A stretch of DNA of 64,000 nucleotides from assembly GCA_025602915.1 (NCBI GenBank), contig JAHLJZ010000003.1, positions 372,001 to 436,000 on the forward strand. The letters run 5' to 3'. A model generated the notes under the pieces. It saw only the letters and a program-made list of their open reading frames with translations. It was not told the DNA's origin and searched no databases. Origin of the DNA: Paraphysoderma sedebokerense. Lineage: Eukaryota > Blastocladiomycota > Physodermatomycetes > Physodermatales > Physodermataceae. Shown here piece after piece: positions 47,070-58,238 of this stretch (positions are counted from its first letter, which is position 1; every line of letters begins with the position of its first letter). Both the position numbers and the translations under genes were made by a program.

Positions 47070-48013
47070 ATGTAAGATATTTTCTCTTAGCAATTATATT
47101 CGTTTGACTCACACTTTCTTCCTGCAGGACGGATTACTGGAAATCCAATGCAAAGTTCTGGTGTCAATACTGCAAAATATTCATAACGGACAATAAAGTG
47201 GTAAGGATTTGTGTTCATTTTTAGTTTGTTCATCGCTATATTGCTATTAGCTTATGTTTTAATCTTAATCCTTTTGATTTCAAGTCTCGGCAAACGCACG
47301 AACAGGGACGGAAGCATAGGGAAAACAAAGAATTGTTTCTGCGTAATATAAGGAAGAAAGATGCAGAGGAAATGGCGGAAGCAGCGATTACCAGAAAGAT
47401 GTTGCAACAGGTTGAAAGGGTTTGTAATCAACTATTCGTCCTCTCCATGTACACTATGTCATCCTTGGCATCTGTTCATTGATACTAAACGTTTGATTTA
47501 CTTCATATGTTGATTTAGGCTGCTATGCAACAGTATGCTCAGGATCTCAAAGAAACAGGACAAAAAGGTCAACTTCCGGCACCATCTTTAGCAGCAGGCC
47601 TGCGCAAGACGGCTCCGGTGAAGGCCACTGTACATCCAACTTCATCGTCGAGTGCGTCCAACCAACCAGATGAGAGTGAACCAGTATCAGAAGGAGGGGA
47701 CGAAGACCGACCGAGTGACGAAGGCAGAGTCGGAGAGTGGGTTGTCGTTTCTGAAAGAATAATAAATGAAGACGAGGAAGAAGAGCGTAGGAAGCGTTTG
47801 CTTCTGGAAGAAGAAATGAAGGAAGATAAAAAACGCGAATTGGAAGAAGAGGACGAAGCAGACGAAGAAAATCTTCGTGAGTTCAAAATAATGGAGAAGA
47901 AAATTGAAGTGGATGACAGCTTTGTGAAGACAGAAGGAAGTAATGCGGATATGCCTGTTTTCAAGAAGCGAAAAACGGACAAGGCGAGGAATATAAGGAA
48001 AAAGGGTTTATAG
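47070..48013 (+). CDS. WBP4-like U1-type zinc-finger splicing factor
   Basis: Four exons (47070-47071, 47128-47200, 47285-47419, 47519-48013) give 234 residues. The protein begins MTDYWKSNAKFWCQYCKIFI, has SRQTHEQGRKHRENKELFL (matrin/U1C-type CxxC...HxxxxxH finger), then AAMQQYAQDLKETGQ. These match the N-terminus of WBP4/FBP21, a spliceosomal protein that in animals adds two WW domains. No WW domain is visible here: the rest is acidic (EDEEEERRKRLLLEEE) with a basic C-terminal tail (FKKRKTDKARNIRKKG). The start codon is split: AT at 47070-47071 and G at 47128, joined over a GTAAGA...CTGCAG intron. No other ATG gives the conserved MxDYWKS start. An acidic patch before the tail contains VGEWVVVSER. 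Confidence 0.82.
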
Positions 48014-48189
48014 ATCCCGTACACTCTTGAAGTGTCCCGACACCATTTATACGTTAAGATTTATTATTTGATATTGACTCCACATTGTCTTCCGCATCCG
48101 TATTGCGATATACCGTCGTCTTCCTTCATCTCTGAAAACGCCCTCTTTGGCAGTAATTGACATACACTATTTCAGATTTGGGTGCAATA

Positions 48190-48474
48190 TTATTTTGCAC
48201 CCTCCTTCACCACCAAAGAGACTACCCAATTCCATGATTGCAATCCAGCTTGGTATAATTTCGCCGGGAGCACGTACTTGGACCATTTTATAATCCACAA
48301 CACAGGTTTCGGTATCAGTCGTTTTATAATTATCATCGGATGCTTGATTAAGTAAAAGGCAATGTATCTTATTGGTATGATAATTAAAGATGCAACGTAT
48401 GAGACTCGATGTATAAGGACCGAGTGTGAAGAAGGAGGTAACGATGGTGCGGGGACGGGTACTGGCGCTGACAT
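48190..48474 (-). CDS. Small membrane protein, unknown
   Basis: Single-exon frame of 94 codons starting MSAPVPVPAPSLPPSS at 48474. The N-terminus is Pro-rich, followed by VSYVASLIIIPIRYIAFYLI (a likely membrane helix). After it comes a basic, amphipathic region (PMIIIKRLIPKPVLWIIKWS) and a C-terminus with QSWNWVVSLVVKEGAK. The composition is protein-like, with alternating hydrophobic and basic residues. It lies between the convergent WBP4-like and SRP68 genes, with about 180 bp on each side. I recognise no family. It could be a small organelle-membrane protein or, less likely, a chance frame; upstream in-frame codons to 48558 contain no ATG. Confidence 0.5.
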   Translation of the reverse strand: MSAPVPVPAPSLPPSSHSVLIHRVSYVASLIIIPIRYIAFYLIKHPMIIIKRLIPKPVLWIIKWSKYVLPAKLYQAGLQSWNWVVSLVVKEGAK

Positions 48475-48653
48475 TATAGCTGTATTATGCCTGTATATCT
48501 GATTGCTCAACAGACTGGAGGACGAAAATTCATGTTCAAAAATGCGGGGTAGCCGCACACTTTATTATATTGGTGGCAGAGAATGTATGACGTCACTGTT
48601 GAAATTTTCCATCGCGATTTCCGTGCAACAATCAATTCCAACAAGGTTTAATT

Positions 48654-51030
48654 TCAATTGCCAGATTTCTTGCCAAATAGACTACCAATCCAGCCTCCAA
48701 GTCCGGCAGACATGTTCTTTTTGTCAATTTCAGATTTCCCAAGCAATTCCTGTTCAGTAACATATTCTTTCGAAGTCTTGTCGGCCACCACTTCGGGGAA
48801 ACTTAAGGAGTTAAAGGCCACGTCGAAGAAAACGGGTTTTGCAGGAGCTGGCGCAAATTTTGGCGGGAGGTCAACTACATACGGTATTGATGAATCCGAA
48901 GGAAATGATGGCACAGGGTGCTGAAAAGTATAAAGACTAGACGAAATCGGAATAGCGGTCGATTTTTTGGGTTTACTTTTGCCAGCGGAAACAGAATTAA
49001 CGGATTGATTTTGATGAAGAAACCATTTCGCATGAACCCAGGCTGATTTTCCTTTAGTACTTTGTTCTAGCCATTCTATATCTGCTTTCGGAGGCAACGG
49101 AATAGCGGGGACTGCATCCTAATGTACAAAATGAGAATGTTAAGCAAAGCAAGGAAGCCTGAAGTAACAGAGTGTCCTCACTTCATTCTCACTGGTTGGG
49201 TGGATCGATTTCATTTCCATTTTTGATTGAGCCAAATAGCCGGAAGAACGATCAAATAAAGCTTTCGCTTCATGAAACCGTTGTTGGTTAATATAAGCGA
49301 GGGCAAGATAGTAACATCTGCAAGAATGGAAGGTTATTAAAGTAATTCGATATCACAATTTGCAATACACAAGTACCTAAATGAACGATAGGCAGATATC
49401 TTAGCATCAATCTCTTTCACAAGTGGTAAATCTTCAGTCATAGCAGGTAGATGCTGCAACTCGATGAGATTCTAAGGATTGAGAGCCTGTCAGAACTAAA
49501 ATTTTCTTCCATATATGAAATCGGAATATACCTGTATAATGTTATCATATAATCGAACAATATCTTCTGGCTTCGAGGCTTCATTATTAACTACACCGTC
49601 TTTAAACGCATGCGAAGTGTTCAATTTAGAGCTCAGTTGTGACACGAGTGTTAAGTTTCGTTCAATAGCCTTAACAATTCTCCAATACGTAACGAAAGCG
49701 TAAACAAATTGCAAATTTTTTGTAGTTTCTTCCGATTTTGAGGTTTGGATTTTCTCATTGGCGATTCTATCCTGTTCCAGATCTCGGCGAGCTAGTTTTT
49801 CTGCTTCAAGACAGGCGGATATGATATTATCGTATTGGGATAAAATTCCATCTTTTCCAGATACATGAGACGAAGGCTGTACGGATTTTGTCGACATATC
49901 CTTTATTTCTGAGATAGCTTCAGCTATAATAGTATTTTTCAAAATTAATTCTCTTGATCGGAAACGAAGTAACGAGACTTTGGCGCTCTTTTCCTCGACA
50001 GATTGGGAAAGAAGTGCCTGCGCGAAAAGTTAGACTCTGGCATCAATTGACCGTACTGAATCAATACTTACTTGAATTTGGGACTGTACGATATCATCCT
50101 CTTTATTTGAAAGTTTGGTTCGCTTCACCATTTCTACGAGAGCATTGATATCAGACGGCGCAGACCTGCCCTCGATTCCCTTTCCAGCTTTGTTAAGGTT
50201 GTAAACACAATAGCGAATATTTGGGTCGACAGCATCCATTGCGGCTTGCGCCAGCGCTTCTTCGTGCGATGCCGCCGTAAGCTCAGAGAGCTGCTGGTAT
50301 TTGATCCTATACAGAAAAACGCTTTAGCGGCGGAAGGTTGTACCAGAAGGAAGTATGAGGGAAATACCTAGCCGCAACCAGAGCTTCAAGACAAGACGCC
50401 CATTTCTGTTCCTCAAATAAAGAGTAACCAAGCATGGTAGCAGCATATGCCTACGATTGCGTTAGATAATATCGAAAAAGGAACAGCTGAGACGAGACAT
50501 ACCTGGCTTTCCAGAACGCTTCTTGGATCAATTTTTAATTTGGTCGCAGAAGTGGACTCGCTAACGTCTGTATCCACGTCCACTTGTTCCTGAGTGGACA
50601 ATCTCGCAAGATTTTCACAAATTATTTGCAGCTGCATTGCATATCCTTTTGCTTTTCTAAGTTTGCGTATTAAATGATGGCGTTTACGAGCCGCCTCCGT
50701 CTCATCGGCAGATTTAGATTCTTGTTGTAATTGCATGGCGTAAGCCCAGTTTCGTTCAGCATCGAAGAGTAAGATGTGTAAGAATCTAGTATACAAATGT
50801 CAACTCTTGATTTTTACGTGGGTATGCAGACATATAAGTGACCTTATGTCGTTAACGACATCTGATGTGACTTCTCGTTTAATAAAATTTCGACCTTTGG
50901 ATTGCTTGAAACCTATAGATTGTCGAATGGATCTGACTTTCCTAGCACAAAACTGACGATACCGTCTGTAGTCTTCATGACGAAGGCCGTAAGTGTTACG
51001 GGAGTCGTTCGTTAATTGAAGAATGTTCAT
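48654..51030 (-). CDS. SRP68: Signal recognition particle subunit SRP68
   Basis: With SRP72 it binds the S domain of 7SL RNA and is needed for co-translational targeting to the ER. Eight exons (50843-51030, 50503-50785, 50368-50450, 50072-50306, 49532-50017, 49377-49471, 49182-49317, 48654-49118) give 656 residues (human 627). The N-terminal RNA-binding part has YGLRHEDYRRYRQFCARKVR, then FLHILLFDAERNWAYAMQLQ and HHLIRKLRKAKGYAMQLQII, in the order known for SRP68. TPR-like helices follow (AYAATMLGYSLFEEQKWASC, RIKYQQLSEL, ALAYINQQRFHEAKALFDRS). The end is Lys/Gly-rich (GGWIGSLFGKKSGN), like the SRP72-binding tail. The start is the ATG at 51030; 129 bp separate it from the divergent YEATS gene. 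Confidence 0.94.
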
Positions 51031-51159
51031 ATTCACGGATGAAGAAATTTGACTGCAGGCGGATGAGGAGCAAGTGGAAAAACAAACAAATCTCGCAAAC
51101 TGGCGCCTTCACGACACAGAATCATTTATTAAAATTGAAATTACACATCTACCATCAAC
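51031..51159. promoter_or_regulatory. Compact divergent promoter: SRP68 / YEATS gene (129 bp)
   Basis: Only 129 bp lie between two outward start codons, so a shared bidirectional promoter is very likely. No specific element is recognised. Confidence 0.55.
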
Positions 51160-52023
51160 ATGGCGACAATCAAGAGGAAAAAGGTTCGCTGTCTGTTCTC
51201 TCTCTACACCAAATCGTTGTTCTCTTGCTTATAGACATTATCCAGGGCGTTTTTGTTTCGTTACCATTTATCTACGGTAACTCTGCTACCCCACTCAGCA
51301 AGAAAAATGATCAGTCTGGACACACTCATAAATGGACGGTGTATGTCAGAGGTGCAAACGGAGAGGACATATCATATTACGTTAAAAAAGTTGTATTCAA
51401 ATTGCATGAATCATTCGAGAATCCCTCACGAGGTTGCATCGACTCTTTCATCCCTCGAGCCCTGATAAACATTGCTTTATCTGATGATTATTTTTTATCT
51501 TTTAGCTATTGAAAAGCCCCCTTACGAAGTCAGTGAGACAGGTTGGGGTGAATTTGAAATACAAATCAAGATACATTTTCAAGATCCGGCAGAAAAACCG
51601 ATTCAACTGAGCCATCTCCTAAAACTTTTCCCATCCGATGATCCTGCAGCATACGCGGAACAGAAAAATAATAAAGTTGTATCAGATCATTATGATGAGG
51701 TTATATTTAGCGAACCGAATGAACATTTCTATGAAGTTTTGCATGCCAATATGCACACGAGCGTTCCGTTGAAAAGGGTTGCCTGGCATAATTATGGTAT
51801 GTATCAAGAGCGAATAGAGCTGAGAACTTAGAAATGCCGAAAATAGATAATTTACTTTTATCTTTCAACAGGTAAGGTGTTGGAACAAGATGAGATCAAA
51901 AAAATAGATGAAGCGAATTCTGAAGTTCTGCGGCAGATAGAACTGTACCGACAGCGAATACAAAGAGCGGATAAGGACGTCTCCATTCTAAAGACGGAGG
52001 TTTCTGCGTTAGAGAAAGTGTAA
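51160..52023 (+). CDS. YAF9: YEATS-domain protein (Yaf9/GAS41 type)
   Basis: Reader of acylated histone lysine, shared in yeast by the NuA4 acetyltransferase and SWR1 remodeller. Four exons (51160-51183, 51246-51432, 51506-51796, 51872-52023) give 217 residues (human GAS41 227). After [20 protein letters not shown] come [40 protein letters not shown] and [20 protein letters not shown], the ordered YEATS motifs. The C-terminal 50 residues ([20 protein letters not shown]) are a coiled coil, as in Yaf9 and GAS41 but not the longer AF9 or Taf14. The acceptor of the first intron is the AG at 51244-51245; an earlier AG would break the frame. Confidence 0.93.
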
Positions 52024-52215
52024 ATAATTACTCCATGGCAGTGTAAATTAATATATAACTTGCTGTTTCAATGGTTCTTGAAGATAGAGATTGCTCTATG
52101 TCTTAGACATCCTTACGTCATCCTAGTTTAACACGATCATTAATCATCCCTGAAACTTTTGGGCATCGCTACAGGCAGTATCGTTCGTCCATCATCGAGC
52201 AGCACAACTATAACC

Positions 52216-54359
52216 ATGGCCTTAAATTCTCTTAGATCTCCTATCAGACTTGCGAAAAAGTACGGTTCTGCCCGACTATTTTCATCCTCCTCGGCCTCTT
52301 CGTCCTACTCCGTGGCGCGGCCACTCACGGTTGCACTGGGATCTTCATTACTGGCAGTCGGGTTGTATTTCAATTCCGCACACAATGAATCTCCCCCGAC
52401 ACTCTATAATAGCAATGACAGTCCGTCCAACGGAATTCCCCGGAAGGTTCCTGCTATAACGGAAACTTCAGCACCATCCCCTACTGTTCAGCAGAGAGAA
52501 TATTCGAAAACTCACCCAGGAGTGTACTTTTGGGGATCTAACTTGTTCGCAATAGCCGATCCAGAAAAGCCAAGCGAGAAAGTTATAAAAACACCACAAA
52601 GATTCGGATTTTTTAATGGTGTGGTTTTAAGACAACTCCTTATTGCAGAAGATCATGTTGCTGCAATCGATTCGAAAGGCGATGTCTATCAATGGTACTT
52701 CATTTCTGAATTCCACTCAAATTGTATTTAGGGAAACTTTCTATGTCCTACTCTCTCTGTTGCCATATTGCTTGATATTCGTTGGAAGTTTGCTTTGCAG
52801 TATTATTAATGCTCTTAATAATCAGGGGCTCCAGATTTTTCGGTGATACACCGGCTTCTGTTGACAGCTGGGCTACTGCCGCAAACACAGCAAGTTCTCA
52901 TGTTACGCTTGCTGTTTCACCTTCCCTGCTTTCGGAAACAGTCACGATAAAGACGCCGCCGCCTCGAAAGCCTGTCAAAACACTAGTCGGTAAAGATATT
53001 GTGCAAATCGGTATTAGTGCTTCGAACTTGGTTGCTCTGACAAGAGACGGAAAGGTATTCGTTCTTGAAGACAACTATAAGTCTTTACAAGAGAAGAATT
53101 TACTTAAAACTGAGAAGGAAGAAGAAGTGGTCAACAGAAGCAGAGGATGGTTCAGAGGAATGAATATGGACGGGATCAGGGTAGTTAAACTGCCAAATTA
53201 TGCGTCAAGCGAGAAGTAATATACAAATATACACGTTTCTGCTTTTAGAGGGTTAACATCTTCCAATGTAGAGTCACTTCCGTCGCCGCTGGATCTCATC
53301 ACCTAGCTCTCATTACAGCTAGTGGAAAATGTTTCACCGCGCCTTTGTCAGCACAAAAAGGCAATACGTTTGGACAGCTAGGAACAGGAACTACGGAGAT
53401 ACCGAAAACCAATTCACAGAAAGACTTACATTGTGTCACACCCAGATTACCTGAAAACATCAAAGCGTCTCAAGTCGTGTGCGGAGAAGCACATACGTTA
53501 GTTCGAACTGGCGAAGGCAGAGTTTTTGCATTTGGAAGTAACAATTATGGGGTATGATTGTTTTCCTAAACATGTCCCTCTAAAACTCTTTCTGATACCT
53601 CGAATATTAGCAATGTGCCACTGGTGACTATAACACTACAACACTGGCATATCCTAATCCGACAGAAATTACGAGTTTGGTGACGAATAAAGCCAACAGT
53701 ACCGATGCAAAAGTCGTTAAGGTTGCTGCAAACGGCAACGTGAGCGGTTTTGTTGTAGAGCGAACAGAGCTCGTTAAGGCTCAAGATGATCAATCTGGTA
53801 AAAGGATGGCGCAGATTGAACTATACATGGCAGGGTCTGGGCAGGTTGGGCAGGTAAGTATCTGAAATAACCTGAATGTCTTGTATACGCTGTACTAATT
53901 TTAGTGTAGATGGGAAGCGGCCAATATTACCATGTGCAGCCAAATCCCACCAAAGTTCGCGCGCTCTCCAATCTTTCGGAGTACAATGAAAAATCGAAAT
54001 CACTTGTCCCGATTTCGCTGTATAATGTCTCATTATCGCCGTCACACTGTGCTGCAATTCTTGAGAACTCGAATCCACCGACTGATATCGATGGAATAAT
54101 TTACGGCCGTGATGTTTACATGTGGGGATGCGGTCTAGATTATCAACTTGGTACTGGGAAAAAGGGTAATGTCGCCGTACCCGTTCCCCCAGGTACACTT
54201 TTGACGGGAAATGTAGATGAAGACGGCAGGCTTCAGGTCCATGGAAAATCCGAAATTCAGTGGGAAAAGGACGGTAAGAAGATGAAGGCCATTGTGGAAC
54301 AAGATGTTGCCCTTGGGTGGGGAATTACGGCCGTGTACAGTAAAATCTGCGAATATTAG
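52216..54359 (+). CDS. Mitochondrial RCC1-repeat protein, Fmp25-like
   Basis: Five exons (52216-52694, 52826-53215, 53272-53551, 53611-53853, 53910-54359) give 613 residues. The N-terminus (MALNSLRSPIRLAKKYGSAR) is a basic import signal, followed by a membrane helix (LTVALGSSLLAVGLYF). The rest is an RCC1-type propeller: THPGVYFWGSNLFAI, AAIDSKGDVYQWGSRFFGDT, NLVALTRDGKVFVLEDN, VTSVAAGSHHLALITASGKC, VVCGEAHTLVRTGEGRVFAF and GRDVYMWGCGLDYQLGTG. This plan matches yeast Fmp25, an inner-membrane protein tied to complex III assembly, and distantly human RCC1L. One propeller blade carries a long charged loop (KNLLKTEKEEEVVNRSRGWF). The function here is by analogy. Confidence 0.82.
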
Positions 54360-54787
54360 CATCGGATAAATGGTTATCGGCTTGACTGTTGAAAATTCTT
54401 GCAATATGTAATTCATAGCAGAGTACAATATTAGTCAAATTTGTTTTCAATTTATTGGCGAAGGCCAGCTTGCAACGCAATATCTGCTACTGTTGGGTTA
54501 AGTTTCTAACCAAACAAAAGCTTTGTTCACTGGTTAGTCAGTGGTCGTTCGACCAGCATTGATGGTGCAGTGATCTCAGCCTGATCTCAGATATTGAGGC
54601 GCGTATTACTCGCGTATTCCTTTCAGATGCGGGGCAAAGAATCATCCATCGCCCAGTTCCCATGAACTAGCGTTTCTTAAATCAATTTATCTTGCATGAA
54701 ATGCGGGGGCGTGGGGAAGCTGCATTAAATTCTATAAAAAGGACAACATGCCCTCTGAATTGATCATATGTAAGCAGAATTGCTGCC
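54360..54787. other. Intergenic gap (428 bp) before the amylase gene
   Basis: This carries the 3' UTR of the Fmp25-like gene and the amylase promoter. AT-rich to about 54480, then a mixed region with short direct repeats (GATCTCAG at 54573 and 54583). The TATA box is listed separately. Confidence 0.5.
54733..54742 (+). promoter_or_regulatory. TATA box of the amylase gene
   Basis: TATAAAAAGG lies 55 bp before the ATG at 54788, a normal spacing for a short 5' UTR. It is the clearest TATA element in the window and suits an inducible secreted hydrolase. Confidence 0.65.
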
Positions 54788-57700
54788 ATGAAGTTTGCAA
54801 CTACCTACTCCGCGCTCTTGCTTATTGTCCTACAACTTGCAACGGCACAGGACTTGTGCAGTATTGCAGATCCACTGCGGGTTGATTGTAAAAAATTGAA
54901 CCCGGACGAATGTCAGAAATCGGGATGTTGTTGGAGACCAACAAAGTATGTGGTGCCTTCATTTCGTTTCACTTTCGCATAATATCTAATCCTCTGACGT
55001 TTCGATATTTTTGTGGTCACTTTTAGCCCGGGTAAGTATATCATTCATATCAGCGTTACCTCAGTGAAGTTTACTCAAGTTAAATCAACTCTTATTCCAA
55101 CCTTAAGGAGGCGCACCTTGGTAAGCGACAAGAGTTTTCCCGTCCAGGTAAAATAACACCGAAAAATTAACGACTTATACTATTTGTAGGTGCTTCTTTC
55201 CATCGTCAACCACCACCACCTCAAGACCGACAGCGAATCCGCCATCAACTACTACGACCACCTCAACTTCACCGACAAACAGCATTTGTGTGGTCGATGA
55301 GCTCCGGCGGTTTGACTGCGTCCGATTTGACAAGTCGTCCTGCGAGTCCGCGGGATGTTGTTGGAATCCAACAGATGTCAAAGGCGCGCCTTGGTAAGCA
55401 GTCAGTTTCTGAGTCGTGAAGGGCCAAAATTATACTTAAACGGCCTCAATAGGTGCTTCTACGATGCAAAAGTGACCGCAGCTCCACCCCGTCCAACCCC
55501 AACAAATACGGATTGCTCAAATTTCGATGGCATGGATACTTGCAAAGGGAGTGAAGTCAATTATCCTGCAGAAGTTGACAATAGGAAGTTTCAATCGCCC
55601 CCAAAAGGTGCAGAGACTTACCAGGAGTCATACGGAGACTACAGTCATATTGCTGGTACATTGATATCTGCGCCATTCTACTTGATAATACATATAATTA
55701 ATGGTGATTCTTAGGGTATGCTCAAGTATCCTACAATCCATCTCGAACTTCGGCAACCGTTAGGGTCGTCGCGTTCGCTAGATCCGATTCGAAATTGGCA
55801 TACCAATTCAATGATAATTCGCCTACCTCTGAAAATTCCTTGACAGTAGACACTTCTCTTAAAAAAGATCTGATTATCACAATTCATGACAAAGCCGAAA
55901 ATAAGAAGCTTGTTCTGGATCGTATGTACATTCACAGATTACACATCCATCTCGGTCCACTAAATAAGTTGTTTCGTAGCCATTAATTTTGTTTGGCAAT
56001 CATCGCCTGTAAAATCTCCTTACGGCTATGACGGATCCAAGGTAATTTTATTTCTTCCTTTGGCCAATTCCTGCTTCTCATTTCTTCATTATCATTTGGG
56101 CTATAGGGCGGTATTATCGATCTGTTTGGTTGGCCATACAAGGATATCGCTAAAGAATGCGAGACACATCTCGGAAAGGCTGGATGGCTAGGCATTAAAA
56201 TCCAACCACCCCAAGAACATGTTATTTCTGATTTTTATCCTCAAAATGGCGAATTAAATCCTTGGTACTTCCACTATCAACCCGTGTCGTATAAACTCCA
56301 ATCTCGTGCTGGTAATAGGCAAGAACTCCGAAATATGATAGAAACTTGCAGAAACAATGGAATTAGAGTTTATGCGGGTAAGCATACAAAATTGGAGCTT
56401 TTACGACGATATCAAAGTCATTAATGTGCCGATTTCGTATGTTTAGATGCGGTAATCAATCATATGTCTGGAGGCGGCAACGACATTGAGCAACACCGCC
56501 GCTCATCCGGAGGCAGCTGCATCCGATGGGGTCCGAAAAATGTAGGAGATCTTTTCAGAATAGTTTTAGGTTACAAATGTTAACTATTTTGATAGGGAAC
56601 TGCAGGTAGTCCATTCTTCACTCATTCGTGGACGTAAGTACTTTCTATATTGCGAGATGGCGTACGTTGCCTCGAGCGATAACATTATCTTTTTGAAATC
56701 TAGTTTTCAGGTCAACCCATTCACTGGCCAGAGACCTGCGCTTGAGTTCCCTGCAGTTCCGTACTTTCCCTCTCACTTTCATTGTGACAGAGTGATGAAC
56801 GATTGGAAGGATCCTTTGATTTTATCCGCTGGTTGGCTGGCCGGCTTATCTGATCTACACACTGTATGTGATTTTATTTGGACATGGCTAGAACCTCAAT
56901 TCACACATTTCACTAGGGCCTTGAATATGTGCAAGATCGAATAGCCTCGTATCTGGTTGATCTGATCGGCATTGGCTTTTCGGGATTTAGAATTGACGCA
57001 GCCAAACATATCAAACCAGCTGAACTTGCCCAAATTCTGGCAAAGACCCGAAATTTTCTTGGAGGAAACTACCCGAATGATTTCATGGCGTTCTCCGAAG
57101 TCATTCTAGGGGGTGAAAAAGATCTGTTAGCTTGCGCCGATGGAGAATACAACTTCTATGTCAATTTAGACAGACAGTATAAATTGAATGGCATCGACGA
57201 TAAAGATATTGCGAAGTTATTAATCTGGAGTTCCGATTATCCAAAGGAGCATCCAATTTGCGGTCGATGGGTTCTACCATCGTCAAGATTCCTAATTCAG
57301 GTGCGTTTTAATTTGATTTTTCGGACATTCTTTAAAAATTTCAGTAAAATTGAAACAATTTATCCGTCAGAACGATGACCACGACCAGCAAAAGTCAGGA
57401 TCATCGTCTCGTGATATGGGAGATAAAGGCTCTGTACTTTTGGTCGATAGAGATATAGAAAAACATCGAAGATTTCAAACACAGTTGTTCTCACGCACTG
57501 ACGGTGATTGGAAATATCGTTTAGTCTTTTCTGGCTACACATTCATGGGTAATGGTGCGTCTGGGTGGCCAGATGGTAGGAGTGATTGTTCCATATTCCA
57601 AGGCACAAAGGAACCATGTACGAAATCTGTTCCATACAGTCCAGCCTATGATTCCAAGTCATGCGGGTATGACTGTTTCAAGGGTGGAAAGTGGCAAGAA

Positions 57701-57879
57701 GGTGCCTACACCCGGTAAGTCTTGGTTTATTTACGTCTTCTAACATTGAGTCAGAAGTTGACGAGATTTGGTTTTCTAGTGTTCATCGTGACAAGGATAT
57801 CATAAGAGCCATGAGATCTTGGATGGGATTGTCGGGCCAAGCGCCTAATGTACAACTTGGCCTTCCTGAAACTTGTTAG
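54788..57879 (+). CDS. Secreted alpha-amylase (GH13) with two N-terminal trefoil domains
   Basis: Fourteen exons give 747 residues. Residues 1-20 are a signal peptide (MKFATTYSALLLIVLQLATA). Trefoil (P-type) domain 1 is at about 22-65 (RVDCKKLNPDECQKSGCCWR, GGAPWCFF). A Thr/Pro-rich linker precedes trefoil domain 2 at about 87-130 (RFDCVRFDKSSCESAGCCWN, GAPWCFYD). Then an extra domain with GYAQVSYNPSRTSATVRVVA, and from about 285 the GH13 barrel: IDLFGWPYKDIAKECETHLG, the family motifs YADAVINHMS (region I), GFRIDAAKHI (region II, nucleophile Asp), AFSEVILGG (region III, acid Glu) and NDDHDQQ (region IV, transition-state Asp). The order is that of animal-type alpha-amylases. Substrate: starch or glycogen, outside the cell. 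Exons: 54788-54945, 55027-55031, 55108-55120, 55190-55393, 55453-55655, 55715-55921, 55980-56041, 56107-56377, 56447-56541, 56596-56633, 56704-56863, 56917-57300, 57371-57714, 57780-57879. Confidence 0.9.
55027..55031 (+). other. 5-nt microexon in the first trefoil domain
   Basis: CCCGG sits between TTTTAG and GTAAGT. It supplies Asn-Pro-Gly (AA|CCCGG|GA) between CCWRPT and GAPWCF, the trefoil consensus. Without it the next exon would be out of frame. Confidence 0.8.
55108..55120 (+). other. 13-nt microexon in the first trefoil domain
   Basis: GAGGCGCACCTTG lies between CCTTAAG and GTAAGC and encodes G-G-A-P-W, the invariant end of a trefoil. The second trefoil in the same gene carries the same motif uninterrupted in one exon, which supports the reading. 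Confidence 0.85.
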
Positions 57880-58238
57880 AATCATTTAATCCTGTTCAAT
57901 CGTATGAATTTTGAGTCGATTTATTAGACAATATGTATTTGTATGCCTATAATTTTGTCACTAGATACCCAACAAGAAGTATGATGATTGAACATTCTAA
58001 TTTCGGCTGAAGAGACTGATCCCTCTTTTCTTTCAAAATAAAAAGCGCTAAGGAATAGTCTGTTGACCCAGTCCTAGCTACTGGAGTTATTAAATGCATT
58101 AACTGGCATTGTGGCCGGAACCACGAATGTGGATCAGGAGCTGAAGAACAATGGTTTTTTCCCAGTTTTCCTCCATCGTTTTCTTGGTCTGGGACTCTGG
58201 AGGCTTTTGGAGCCTATTGCCAATACAATCTTGCACCT
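57880..58238. other. Intergenic gap (359 bp)
   Basis: Between the amylase stop and the chosen ADAT3 start. 3' signals (AATAAAA near 58038) suit the amylase. The frame before the ADAT3 start is open from about 58157 and Phe/Pro/Ser-rich (FPSFPPSFSWSGTLEAFGAY), so the ADAT3 N-terminus could extend upstream only if it had another start; no in-frame ATG was seen. Confidence 0.45.

Noticed and set aside
47569-48024. 151-codon minus-strand frame opposite the WBP4-like gene
   Set aside because: Ser/Phe-rich mirror of the Glu/Lys-rich coding strand; no independent protein features.
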